Part shown: positions 1 through 8,835 of the stretch, piece after piece
Numbering within the stretch: the first letter of the stretch is position 1
Layout: every line of letters begins with the position of its first letter
Assembly (NCBI GenBank): GCA_003427395.1
Contig: BFEA01000476.1
Location: 162,676-191,716 of the forward strand
Direction: 5' to 3'
Origin: Chara braunii
Lineage: Eukaryota; Streptophyta; Charophyceae; Charales; Characeae
DNA length: 29,041 bases
The notes under the pieces: generated by a model
Database searches by the model: none
What the model was told of the DNA's origin: nothing
What the model saw: the letters and a program-made list of their open reading frames with translations, nothing else
Translations under genes and position numbers: made by a program

Positions 1-87
<87 letters not shown>
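1..87. repeat. (AG)n microsatellite at left edge
   Basis: An uninterrupted AG dinucleotide run fills the first 87 bases and stops at AAACACCC. Its true length is unknown because it touches the window edge. AG/CT runs recur at 7031, 8750, 18256 and at the right edge, so this motif is abundant at the locus. Confidence 0.98.
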
Positions 88-91
<4 letters not shown>

Positions 92-840
92 CCCATGGCT
101 TTGTGTGTGTGTGAAAAAGGACAGCGAGAGAAATTAGAGGAATGAGAATAATAGGAGACAGTTGCAGGGCAGGTTTTGTCACATTTACAGGATGGTGTTC
201 CTCTTCCTGTAATTGAATGCACCAACATGTGATAAGCTATGAATTACTACCCCAGCCTCCTCTTTTCCTCATCTCCCTTCTTCTCATGTTTCTGGACTAT
301 GGCACAACATTTCATGAACAGTATTCCCCCCACTTTCCTTGTTTCCATTTTTCCTCCTCTTGCTCTCCTTCTCTTTGTCCGGTTGTCGAAGTTGTCTCCA
401 TGTGGTTTGCTTGTTTAGGGGTTATGGCTTAGGGTCTGGTCATCCTTCTCATGAAAAAATGGGCCATCCTTCTCATGAAAAAATGCACAGGTTGGAAAGA
501 ACAGCTGACAGGGCCTCGGCGTCACATGCTGTTTGGAGGGTCATAGGTCTTCAGTGCAGCATTTGCAGAGAACTTACCTGGCTGTTGTCAAAACTGGTTG
601 AAAACCACGGTTGTCGTGAACCAGTGTTTCACAGGCCTTCTGCCATGCCTAGTCTCAAGTTGCCCAGGTTCAAGTTTTGAGGTTGAGATGGCAGCGGAAT
701 ACCAGCCATGGGAGAAAAATAAAGAATAAAAAAAATCAGAAGAATAACAGAACAGGCTTTGCCTCACTTCAATCACTTGTAGGAATTATGTTGGAGTGTT
801 GGAGCCCATTTTCCTGTTTTGCACCACAAGCACCTTGTAA
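88..840. other. unassigned, probably intronic sequence
   Basis: No gene is recognised here. The short open frames show no known domain and no credible codon bias. The only structure seen is a perfect 21-bp direct repeat (CATCCTTCTCATGAAAAAATG) at 441-461 and 465-485. The position upstream of the ABCC exon at 2523 suggests intron sequence, but the preceding ABCC exon was searched for here without success. Confidence 0.5.
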
Positions 841-904
841 TTTTTTTTTATTTTTTTTTTTGAGACAGGTCCTTATGGTCCTGGCTCCATATCCATTCTC
901 GGTA

Positions 905-962
905 GCGCCAGTCCGGTTCCTTTCCACCGGCAAGCGCCAGTCCGGTTCCTTTCCACCGGCAA
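905..962. repeat. 29-bp tandem duplication in LINE A 3' UTR
   Basis: Two exact adjacent copies of a 29-bp unit (905-933 and 934-962, starting GCGCCAGTCCGGTTCC). The corresponding 3' UTR of LINE B has only one copy, so the duplication is private to this insertion or its sublineage. Confidence 0.95.
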
Positions 963-1232
963 GTCGACGATTGAAATACATGGTGAACACTCTCACGCTT
1001 CCTTCAGTCTGACCGAAGGAACCCTGACCAGCATTGATTCCTCCAGAACTGGAGGATTGAATGTCAGCTTGGCCTACCACTTTTCCTCTCAGAATCTACT
1101 GTGACTCTGTCAGATGATTCGTGTAAGGCAAGAGAAGAGGAGAGTCGTCTATATTGTTGAGATTGTAATCTCAGTTTGCCCATCACTGGGTCATCACCCT
1201 TGCTGGATTTGCACTGTGCCGTTTCTTCCAAA

Positions 1233-2277
1233 TCAATCTCTTATCTGCCACGGTGCAATCTTTCCCTGTAGAAGCCATTTGCTCACGAAAGACCGTCTCT
1301 TGATGGCTAATCTTTCTGGTCTGACTTCCGTTGTTGATGTCACCTCCCTCCGTCTGGATCGAATCTCAGTTTCCGTCATTCCCAGCAGTAGAGTCCACAT
1401 TTCTTCCTTTGCCACCTTGGTACCCTCGATAGTCTCGGTGCACCTCCTTTTCCAGATATACCCATAGAGCCAGCTTCCTGAGCAGGTGAAACCAGACTTC
1501 CTTGCCACCTTTGAGATCGTTAGTATCGTTGGATAGGAGCAGGATGTTCAGAGGAGTTGTGGATGGAGGGGGTGATGAGAAGAGGAGGGACCATAGGTCG
1601 TGCACCTTGTTCCATAACCATGCCGCTTTAGTGCAATACAGGAGGCAGTGGGGTATATCTTCGGGGATGTTGTCCGTGCACAACCTGCATAATTCGGAGC
1701 TGTTAGGATCTGTATATTTTCTCCCCTTGTGAAGCCATTGGTTGACCGGTAGAGATGCATGCGCTACAAGCCACTGCATGCCTCGGATCCTAACCGGTCT
1801 AATAGACAGGTACTTCATCCAAGTGATGAAAATGGGGTCCGTGGGGTCTAGATTCAGGATCTCTCTCCATTTTCCTTTGAGTCTGGGGCTCGGATCTGTG
1901 GTCTGTAAACCCAAGTCATAACCAAATTTAACATCATATTCAAATATCGTCCTCGTTCTCCCGGACTTACCCTGCTTCCAGACCCACTCTTTCGGGTCGA
2001 ATTTGAGGTCTGAAATGCTGAGGTCTGGTTGGAAGATTTTCCAGGGCTTGGCCTTTGAGACCCTCACTTTTCTCAGTCGGAAGGCTGCTAGTATGTCGCA
2101 CTGGGGTTCTTTGTTCAGGATTTCCAGCTCTTGTAGGCTGTGATTAGCGATGGGGTATGAGTAGAATTTGGATAAGTAGCTGAGTGGATCAATTCGAGAG
2201 ACAAACCGATATGCTCTGGTAGGCTCTGGTAGGCTGGGTTTGGGAGACGAGAAATAATCTATTTCAATTTTCAACAC
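1233..2277 (-). pseudogene. LINE A ORF2 C-terminus (zf-RVT domain)
   Basis: The long minus-strand frame 2277-1366 encodes the region C-terminal to the reverse transcriptase and matches the C-terminal part of LINE B ORF2 in segment order. A zinc-binding cluster C-x2-C-x9-H-x4-C (CRLCTDNIPEDIPHCLLYC) is typical of the zf-RVT domain of plant L1-like ORF2 proteins. Near position 1465 the homology jumps to the frame ending at 1233, where KRRCTETIEG parallels KERCCRTIEG in LINE B. This shows one frameshift. The endonuclease and the RT catalytic core are absent, so the copy cannot be autonomous. The start at 2277 is only the first in-frame Met after truncation, not a real initiation site. Confidence 0.85.
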
Positions 2278-2522
2278 AGGATCAATTCTCTAGGCCCAGC
2301 ATGCAAAAGGCCTCTACTCTCTACCTATACCTTTTGTCTCTTTGTCAGACGTTGGTGCCATACACAGTGCTGAGTCCAACTGTAAATGTCTGCAACAGTG
2401 TCCTTTGGAGACAGGTTATTGATCTGTGCCCTCGTGGATTGGTTTTCCCACTGCACACAGATTGCGGGTCACACAGATTGTGCAGTACGAATTCTAAAAT
2501 TCGGTTCCTTGTGTATTGGCAG

Positions 2523-2618
2523 GTGCTGGAGGCACTGTGCGACCACCATTTCAATTTTCACTGTGCTCTTTTAGGAATGCACGTACGGTCAGCGCTTGCA
2601 GCAGTTGTGTATCATAAG
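2523..2618 (+). CDS. ABCC (MRP-like) ABC transporter, internal exon
   Basis: This 96-bp coding exon has 32 codons, phase 0 at both ends. It is preceded by a splice acceptor (TGTATTGGCAG) and followed by a consensus donor (GTGAGT). The peptide contains HHFNFHCALLGMHVRSAL and ends VVYHK. That pattern is the conserved stretch in the first transmembrane domain of ABCC-type full-length ABC transporters, which move glutathione conjugates and other organic anions across vacuolar or plasma membranes. It joins in frame to the exon at 7899 to continue into the GLRLS segment. The exon assignment comes from my reading of family patterns and splice signals. A second acceptor-like TTTTAG at 2569-2574 would shorten the exon but would cut conserved residues. 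No gene symbol can be assigned from so short a piece. Confidence 0.8.
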
Positions 2619-2827
2619 GTGAGTCTGGATCCAGTAAGAAAGAGACTAACCTGGCCTATGTGATGTACTTGGAATCCCAGCCATCCCTTCATTTGCGTTT
2701 TACAGCTGTGATGCAGGCCCCAATCAGGCCTTAGAACACCGGTGATGTAAGGAATGCTATCTTGTGGGTGCTGTGTTGGTCCCTAAATTTTTGTACAGCG
2801 GGCCTGACGGCAGGTAGCCCAGGGGAA

Positions 2828-2847
2828 TTAGGGTTTAGGGTTTAGGG
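2828..2847 (+). repeat. short telomere-like repeat
   Basis: TTAGGG followed by two exact copies of TTTAGGG, the plant-type telomere unit. It is too short to exclude chance. It could be an interstitial telomeric scrap from double-strand break repair. Confidence 0.5.
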
Positions 2848-3141
2848 GATCACAAAGACACCAGGTCACAGGGAGGTGGCTGTGGGGGTCTGGACGTCCA
2901 TCTGGACTGGATTTTCAACCCCTTGAGGTATCCCGTGGGACCAGGGCTGTATGGCATTGGTATCGGCACAGGTGGCACAAGCGGCCCTTGGCCCCCTCCC
3001 CACCGAAGGGGAAGTGGGTACAGGTTGGAGACTTAGAAGTATGAGGCCAGCTTAGGCAGGGGCAAGGAGTGGGATATCCTTTCCAAGGGAAGTAGTCAAT
3101 GTCGTCCATTTGGACCTCCCAGCCATAATGGGAAGGGGTGT

Positions 3142-3217
3142 TGCGGGAGTATGTTCTGTATCATTTTGACTTGCCAGTGGGAAAAGAACGGGACTGCTGC
3201 TCCCCAGAATAGGAGCC

Positions 3218-3282
<65 letters not shown>
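3142..3282 (+). mobile_element. LINE 3' end with poly(A) tail (copy C)
   Basis: The segment resembles the last ~100 bases of the LINE 3' UTR seen in copies A and B, but in the opposite orientation. Shared blocks include GAGTATGTTCTG, TTGACTTGCCAGTGG, and CTGCTGCTCCCCAGAATAG compared with CTGATGCTCCCCAGAATGG in copy B. It ends in about 60 consecutive A residues (3223-3282), the expected tail for a + strand insertion. Similarity upstream of about 3142 is too weak to claim, so this is either a very short 5'-truncated insertion or a diverged family member. Confidence 0.6.
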
Positions 3283-3285
<3 letters not shown>

Positions 3286-3368
3286 AGAGAACCCAGAACG
3301 GGACTGCTGCTCCCCAGAATAGGAGCCTTGTTAAAAAAAAGGAAAAAAAAGAAAAAGAGAGAACCCAG
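3185..3368. repeat. two-unit tandem duplication spanning the LINE C tail
   Basis: A unit that starts AGAACGGGACTGCTGCTCCC and ends AGAGAGAACCCAG occurs at about 3185-3294 and again at about 3295-3368. The units share sequence on both sides of the A run, but the second run is shorter and interrupted by G. The insertion's tail and some flank were therefore duplicated after integration, or two copies recombined. Confidence 0.85.
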
Positions 3369-3529
3369 TGTTTCATACGTGGTACGTGGGAAGGAGCACC
3401 ACGTCATCCCCTACTGCCCCCAGTGGCAGCAGCCGCCACACCAACACCAGCCAGCAAAAGAGGGGAGCTAGTAGAACTAGGGCTGTGAGTAATCCATGCA
3501 TAAAGGATTCATCCCGTTCCCACTTGCAG

Positions 3530-4530
3530 GCCATGGCAGAGGCTGACTCCGGCATGGTATGGAGCATCAAGTACATCCATGAATGTCAAGTTTGTCATGG
3601 CTCCTCTCGGGCTGCTTAGACCATTGCCGGTTCCATCAGTGCCTGGAGACCAGTCGTCATCAACTTCATGTATTTAGTAAGTTCGCAGAATTTGTACCAT
3701 TACCCGCAGGATCGAAGTGAGAATTTGTTATCTGCGAGTTTTTCAACCATTGTGTATGGACAGCGATAGAGATGTCAGATTTACAAGGGAGCAGTGGCAA
3801 GAGTTAGTGAAGTTGTATGGGTCTCACTTAACCATGTCCTTAGATTTCCACCCCAAGACCGAGCAGATGAACAACTGCTGCAGCAAACCCTCCGCATGTA
3901 TATTTGACAGGGTCAGGTAGATTGGGATTAAAACTTACATTGAGTTGCTAGTTCGTATAATAACTCTGTGCACCTTTCCATGGATATGACACTGAACCAA
4001 CTGCACATGGTTGGCAGCCATGATGTCCTATTGACTGCCTTAACGCTGATCAGGCATAACGGCAAACAAACATAGAAGACCATCAAAATTGGCTCTAGTT
4101 GATCTAGGCTAGGTCAGTCCGAAGAATTTGTGCCTGACGATGGGATTTCTCTGAAACTGTTGCCTGCATATAGAGTACCGTGGGAGAGCTGATGGTCCGT
4201 CCTATACTGTTGATGTACATCCACGTTAATGTCCTTACCCGGTCTTCCATGTCTTAAAATTGCTGCCTGTTGGCTCCAGGAAGTCATTCTCAAGACAATC
4301 AATGATACCCCCGGACATGGATGGAAGTTATGACATTGACCACCGGATAGCCGACCGTGACACATTCAGAACCAGACGAACGGGAAGGCCTCAGAAACAG
4401 TTCAGACTTAGATGGCAGTATCAGGACCCAAAGGAGTACAGATGATTCCCAAAAGATCAGCTAACTGAGACTGCACCTAAGGCTGTATCACATTATGCAC
4501 AAGCTTTCAGGGGAATCAGACCTACGGACA
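3530..4530 (+). pseudogene. decayed Ty3/gypsy integrase-chromodomain remnant
   Basis: Broken frames on the + strand follow the order of the integrase C-terminal half of the gypsy element at 19029. First comes a zinc-finger end (IHECQVCHGS), then a proline-rich linker near 3610-3660 (LRPLPVPSVPGDQ). Next is the integrase core piece SDRDVRFTREQWQELV (about 3755-3800) with FHPKTEQMN, then YNNSVH near 3960. The tail SRQSMIPPDMDGSYDIDHR followed by PQKQFRLRWQYQDPKEYR (about 4280-4443) mirrors the chromodomain-bearing C-terminus of the other element. Several stops and shifts separate the pieces. Divergence from the 19029 element is large, so it is an older insertion or another lineage. No LTR was identified for it. 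Confidence 0.8.
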
Positions 4531-4665
4531 GGTAAAATTCCTAACTTTCTTGGAGGACCTTAATTTTGACTGCAGGGAGTGAAACGATTCATGAATCTCA
4601 GTGTCCTTGGTCCAAGTTTCCCACTGTACCATGGTCCCATTCGGTAGGCCTGTGCAATTTAGGCA

Positions 4666-4726
4666 CAATGTTGGAATTCAGGGTGTATCGCAAATTGGTA
4701 ACATGTTAGGTCCCCACAGTCCCTAG
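4666..4726 (+). repeat. hAT left terminal inverted repeat
   Basis: About 61 bp that match the reverse complement of 6951-7011 with a handful of mismatches and one indel. Shared inner blocks include AAATTGGTAACA and GTTAGGTCC, and the repeat ends CAGTCCNTAG. Confidence 0.85.
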
Positions 4727-5269
4727 GCCTTACAGTTTAGGCCCCGATGGAAAAATTCCCTGCCTATTGGAAATTGAATGTGCTGCAAGCACAAGAGTTC
4801 CTACGCATGTTTGACAGGGACTGAGAAAATAATTGGTCTGAATTTGGTTTACCAGCCCTCTACTTTTGGGGGCTGCGGGACGCACCGTGCACTGCCCTGG
4901 ACCGCAGCCAGGTTTTTCTCCCACTCTGGCCTTTGTCCAGTACCAGCCTGGGCCAGTTGCTCAGTCCAGGTTTTGCAGACATGTTGCATGGTTGTTTACA
5001 ATGCTGAAATCTGATAATGTGGGCCCCGAACACATTCTTTTTGGGGTCTGCAGTAGTAGAATGCCCTCACAGGCCCCGTGGAGTGATGAACCTTTACAAT
5101 GAACTGTATTATACTTTATGGAGTCGTCACTGTATATGATGAAAAGCTCATTACATGGCTGCAGGTTAGTGATTTCCGCTGTGGAGGAAGTACTTTGAGC
5201 TTCCTTTTAAGTTTGTGCTCAATTGGGTGCCCAGAGGTCATGTTGGGCAGCCTCATTGATGGGAGGGTA

Positions 5270-6840
5270 TCAATGAGGGAATTCCGGTGTATTCTTCGGG
5301 GACTCCGGAGACTCCATTGGTTGTGGCCTGCACGTGTACACGTTCTTCACTGCAGGCTGCTGCTCCTCTTCGCCATCCTTCTCATCCACCTCATGGTGCA
5401 CCACTTCCTCCTCTTCTCTTTGTTCCATCTTCTCACCCTCTTCTTGCTGCTCCATCTCCTCCTCCTCTACTTGCTCCCCCATCTCCTCCTCCTCTTCTTG
5501 CCGCTTCATCTCCGCCTCTTCTTGCTGGTCCATCTCCTCCATCTCTTTGTGCTGCTCCATGAAGTCCACCTTTTTTGGCTGCACCACGTCCTCACCCTCT
5601 TCTTGCTGCGCCACATTCTGCCCCTTGACAACCACTTCACGTTGCTTTTCCTCCTCTTCTCCCTCTTGTACACCCTCCGATGGCCAACGTATCTACTGCT
5701 TGCCTCTCTGAATCTCCCTGCAGGTTGGGATAGCTCTGTGCCGGCCCTCCTCCATCATACGCTTGCGGACATTGTTTCAGTCCCGGTCAGCCAATGCCTT
5801 TGCACGGTTGGCCGCCCCCTCATCTTCATCAACCAGATCTCTCTGCGGCTGCAACGCAATGTCTGTGTTCGTATGCGGTACATCGATGTCAAACTAACAT
5901 GTTGCGAAGCTCTCTTCTCTATGGCCTGTTTTGACGTCGCAGGCGTCTCCTCTTTATGACGCCGGGAAGCTGGTCTCCTACCAACATATGTTGTGCCCAG
6001 ACCTTGACATGGAGCGCCGGATCAGAATCATGTTCGTCATCCTCCTCAGCTTAGCTTTACTCATCCGACAGCGACACTTCCCCTGCCACAATTCATCATC
6101 CAAATCGCTCGTATGTGAACTCTTCCTCTTCGTCCTCGAGTTTCCTTCCCTTTGGTGTCTTCAAAACTCCTTTGCCGCACCAGCTCCTTCTCTGTCTTCT
6201 CAGTCTCCTCCTCTGGGCCATTCAAGAGTGATCCGTAGTTCGGCTCTGGAATGGACTCAAAGAACAACCCCCATAGATCAACATAGCCCTCTTCCTTGTC
6301 TTTCCCAACACGCAACAATTGCATGTTCCACTGAATGTAGACGAGCTTCTCCAACGTCTTGGACTTCAAGTTGTTCCTCCTTCAGGGTGCACAAAGTCCA
6401 TGGAAGACCAATTCCTCTCAGCCGAGGTGGCGGTGCTCCACATGCCCATAACTTTGATGGCAATGAGCTGCAACTCGGGGACATCGCCACCATAAGTCAA
6501 CCACCACGCTGATGGCGAGAGCTTCTTGCAATCAGCCTTCGCATTGGGCTCTCACATATTCTTGTTTTTCCTCTTAGGTCCGTTCCTCGTGGGCTCCTTG
6601 TGGAACTCGTGCAGGTCACCCCAAATTTCAACATGGTATGGCCCTTTCCAAGCACCTCCAATTTGTCTCATAAGGAAAAGCGTCACATTCTGCACAAGTG
6701 CACTGTCCCAGTATCGCTACTCTCTGCTCTCATCCGCTGCTCGAACGCACAAGACTGTAACAGTGTTTCCGCATCAAGCATGAATCCCGATTGTCGTTGA
6801 TGTTTGGCCCTGGTGGACTTGCTGCTGCCTTTGGTCCAGG
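5270..6840 (-). pseudogene. hAT transposase C-terminal pseudogene
   Basis: On the minus strand, successive frames give LFLMRQIGGAWKGPYHVEIW, then DLHEFHKEPTRNGPKRKN. A stop (TGA, about 6552-6554) follows, then WWLTYGGDVPELQLIAIKV and MGMWSTATSAERNWSSMDF, the hallmark of the hAT C-terminal dimerisation region. A frameshift near 6375 leads into SKTLEKLVYIQWNMQLLRV. Downstream is a hydrophilic extension that keeps one long frame apart from isolated stops and ends at 5270 in a Glu/Gln-rich tail of about 100 residues. hAT transposases cut and paste DNA with an RNase H-like fold. The BED zinc finger and the N-terminal half of that fold are not seen. Several stops and shifts make it non-functional. 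Confidence 0.8.
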
Positions 6841-6950
6841 GCTCCGATGTTCAGACCCACTGCTTGTGGCCACTGTCGGCCTATGACAACCGGAACATTT
6901 CGGACGTCTGGATTGAGCTGCAGACAGACAGACACACATCACACGAGCTA

Positions 6951-7011
6951 CTACGGACTGCGCGGACCTAACGTGTTACCAATTTGGCGTACGGCCTGAA
7001 TTCCAACAGTG
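6951..7011 (-). repeat. hAT right terminal inverted repeat
   Basis: Reverse-complement partner of 4666-4726. The outermost bases on the + strand are CCTGAATTCCAACAGTG, ending at 7011, 20 bp before a (GA)n run. Confidence 0.85.
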
Positions 7012-7027
7012 AAAGGCGCCCGGCACC

Positions 7028-7030
<3 letters not shown>

Positions 7031-7061
<31 letters not shown>
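7031..7061. repeat. (GA)n microsatellite
   Basis: About fifteen GA units just outside the hAT right end, in intron sequence. Confidence 0.95.
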
Positions 7062-7062
<1 letters not shown>

Positions 7063-7064
<2 letters not shown>

Positions 7065-7898
7065 CGAACAAGGCCTGTGTGAGTTAGGAGTTCCAAGAAG
7101 ACAGTTCACTCATGTTGATTGCCGATATTGTTTTGGAGTCATATCTCATGTGTGCTTCATGTGTGACCGATGTTGTGTGATGTTTGTGTGCAAGTGTGCA
7201 ATGCATGCTGGTATAAACTCAATAATGTGAATATGCCCCAAGTTGCTTAGGCTCTAAGCATGACTGCTATCACACAAGAGCTGTGCACTAAGTATTTGCT
7301 TTGTAACTGTATAAATGGTGCAGCCAGGACACAGCATCGACACTCTACTTTACCTTGTCACACAGAGTTCGCTTACAGCGAAGAACCATGTGCAATATCA
7401 CTATCTTGCAAGTGGTTTCAGTAGATGAACAGTTGAAGATCGCATGTTATCAATCATGACATGCATCATGAGTGAGCAGTGGTAACACTCCGCTCATGGT
7501 CGATTTCTCATTGCTTGGACTGGAGTAATGTCACAATCTGCTTTATGCCATGCTATGGTACCCGCATCGAAGGTAGGCACAATCCACAACGCAGTGCAAT
7601 GCAGTTGCTTCAAAACACAGCGATATACAAGCAGGACTCAGAAACCTTTAGTATAAGGGGGGGAAGGCAGGGTGCACGTCACCCCAAACCTGATGACTGA
7701 AGCCTGCCCTCGCAACAAATGGCAGGTTTGGCAGGGAGGGAGTGAAAGTAATGGCGGCTTAACAGTTAAATACTGTCAAATCTCAACTCCTTTCACGATC
7801 CATCCTTTTCCATTTTCCATGTATGCTGAGAATTCCCTTTCTCTTCTTTTCTCTTAACTGCCCATCTGATATGCCTCTTCACATTGTGCTTTTTGCAG
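7063..7898. other. unassigned intron sequence before ABCC exon 2
   Basis: No coding domain is recognised. A TATA-box-like TATAAATGG lies at about 7310-7318. A stretch from about 7076 (TGTGTGAG) to 7412 (CTTGCA), followed by GTGGTTTCAG, weakly resembles an LTR with a primer site, but no partner LTR or coding region supports this. The last 130 bases are pyrimidine-rich and end in TTTTTGCAG, the acceptor used by the exon at 7899. Confidence 0.5.
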
Positions 7899-7960
7899 GG
7901 CCTCCGGCTCTCTAATGTCTCACGTCAGAGCTACACTATTGGAGAACTTGTAAACTACAT
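7899..7960 (+). CDS. ABCC (MRP-like) ABC transporter, next internal exon
   Basis: A 62-bp exon begins after a strong acceptor (GTGCTTTTTGCAG) and ends at a perfect donor (AT|GTAAGT). In the frame inherited from the 2523 exon (phase 0) it reads GLRLSNVSRQSYTIGELVNY, and the last codon is split after AT, presumably Met. LRLS followed by a GE(I/L)VN(Y/L)M motif is the signature of the first transmembrane domain of ABCC transporters, just before the cytosolic VD-Q-R/Q segment. The phase match with exon 1 across 5.3 kb is strong support. The following exon, expected to begin with G and encode the VDxQ region, was not found in 7961-8818, 18221-18831 or 28417-28607, so it probably lies to the right of the window. 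No stop or frameshift is seen in either exon. Confidence 0.85.
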
Positions 7961-8818
7961 GTAAGTTCATAGGGACATCTGTGTGTTATCTGAGATCGTA
8001 ACTGTTTGCATGATGTGGATCAAGTGTTAAGGTGGAGCATCACAATTATGGACGATTCGAGACCATACACCAATACACCAGATGAGCTAGAGAATGTTCA
8101 AAGAAGATCACAATGCAGAATCTTCCTCCTCTTGGTTTGATCTCTCTGTGGGTTTCTTAGCTACTCTTTAGGTGCTTTTGCTGCTCACCATGGTTATCCA
8201 TTCTGACACTGCATCGCAGTTTTATGATTTTATCATTCCTTGAAGATTCCGCGGCTCTCTCTTGCCTCAGTGTTTGCAGCATATATCTGCCTTTGTCAAG
8301 CCTTTTGAAGTGATCCAAGCCAACTCTCTGTTCACCGGTTTTCCATCAATGTCTTTCTCCATTTCTTTTTCCAGCATACCAAGTCCGAGCTTGCAAACCT
8401 TCATGGAAACTTGTTCTCAAATGTTTTCAGGGAGGTGGAAGTTTTGGGAGTAAAGAATCTAGGAGGGGTGAAAAGGGATGGGAAAAGTGGGTGGGTTGAG
8501 CCATAGTGGCTTTGCGTTATAGGCAGTGGAGTATGACTGAACTAGATTTCTGTGATGTAGTCTTTGCACCTCATCCGCTCCTACACCTATTAGAGTCTGC
8601 TTTGTCCTTCTTTCCATAGAACTAGTGATTCGCTGGGATGGCTGAGTATGTCATCAACCAATATCGACTCCTTATTCTTGTCTCTCTTAAACTCTGGCGT
8701 TTCAGACCTACATCAGAGTTGCAGCGCAGAAAGTAACTTTAATATCGTGAAGAGAGAGAGAGAGAGAGGTATAAAAGAAGTGCATGCCAACAAATGGGCA
8801 CATGCACATAGCGGAAAA
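7961..8818. other. unassigned intron sequence between ABCC exon 2 and LINE B
   Basis: Begins with the donor GTAAGTTC. No ABCC-like peptide or other domain is recognised on either strand. Several TTTCAG or TTGCAG acceptor-like sites (for example near 8276 and 8430) are followed by sequence without family resemblance. A (AG)n run lies at about 8750-8769. Confidence 0.5.
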
Positions 8819-8835
8819 CTGATAAACACATTTCT
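8819..8835 (+). repeat. left target-site duplication of LINE B
   Basis: CTGATAAACACATTTCT, matching CTGACAAACACATTTCT at 18204-18220 at 16 of 17 positions. It lies 14 bp outside the poly(T) that marks the LINE 3' end. Those 14 bases are A-rich on the LINE sense strand and are likely an irregular tail. Confidence 0.75.

Larger units (their letters stand above)
841..2290 (-). mobile_element. 5'-truncated L1-like LINE (copy A)
   Basis: Read on the minus strand, this is the 3' end of a non-LTR retrotransposon: the C-terminal part of ORF2, a 3' untranslated region (about 862-1232) and an A-rich tail, seen as T9-A-T11 on the + strand at 841-861. The 3' UTR closely resembles that of the LINE at 8836-18203, sharing for example the stretch GAACCCTGACCAGCATTGATT on the + strand, which identifies the family. 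Truncation near 2290 removes ORF1, the endonuclease and the RT core, as is common after incomplete target-primed reverse transcription. No target-site duplication was found, so the right boundary is approximate. Confidence 0.85.
4666..7011 (-). mobile_element. hAT DNA transposon, internally decayed
   Basis: Two inverted sequences (4666-4726 and 6951-7011) enclose a minus-strand hAT transposase remnant. The right terminus read inward begins CACTGTTGGAATTCAGG; the left begins CAATGTTGGAATTCAGG. hAT elements typically begin CA-N-TG or similar, with 8-bp target duplications. The 8 bases outside the two ends (TTTAGGCA and AAAGGCGC) do not match, so the target duplication is decayed or the outer ends are slightly misplaced. 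At 2.35 kb with only the C-terminal part of a transposase, the element looks like an internally deleted, non-autonomous derivative. Confidence 0.8.
2619..7898 (+). other. 5.3-kb intron of the ABCC gene, filled with transposons
   Basis: The intron begins GTGAGT and ends with a pyrimidine-rich tract and TTTTTGCAG. It links two exons whose reading frames and family homology are contiguous. It contains a LINE 3' end, a decayed gypsy remnant and a hAT element, each listed separately. Stretches with nothing recognised are 2619-2827, 2848-3141, 3369-3529, 4531-4665 and 7063-7898. Confidence 0.75.

Noticed and set aside
841-2310. Target-site duplication around LINE A
   Set aside because: No copy of the sequence next to its poly(T) was found near the right boundary.
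3151-3471. Poly-Lys open frame and its poly-Phe antisense
   Set aside because: Produced by the poly(A) tail of the LINE fragment.
5099-5959. 286-residue Leu/His-rich + strand open frame
   Set aside because: It is the antisense shadow of the Glu/Gln-rich tail of the hAT transposase on the minus strand.
4658-7019. 8-bp target duplication of the hAT element
   Set aside because: The flanking octamers TTTAGGCA and AAAGGCGC do not match well enough.
7076-7412. Possible LTR (TG...CA, TATA box, primer-site-like GTGGTTTCAG)
   Set aside because: No second LTR, no coding region and a poor primer-site match.
8262-8453. Candidate exon after TTTGCAG near 8276
   Set aside because: The peptide does not resemble ABCC or any family I recognise, and its phase does not fit.
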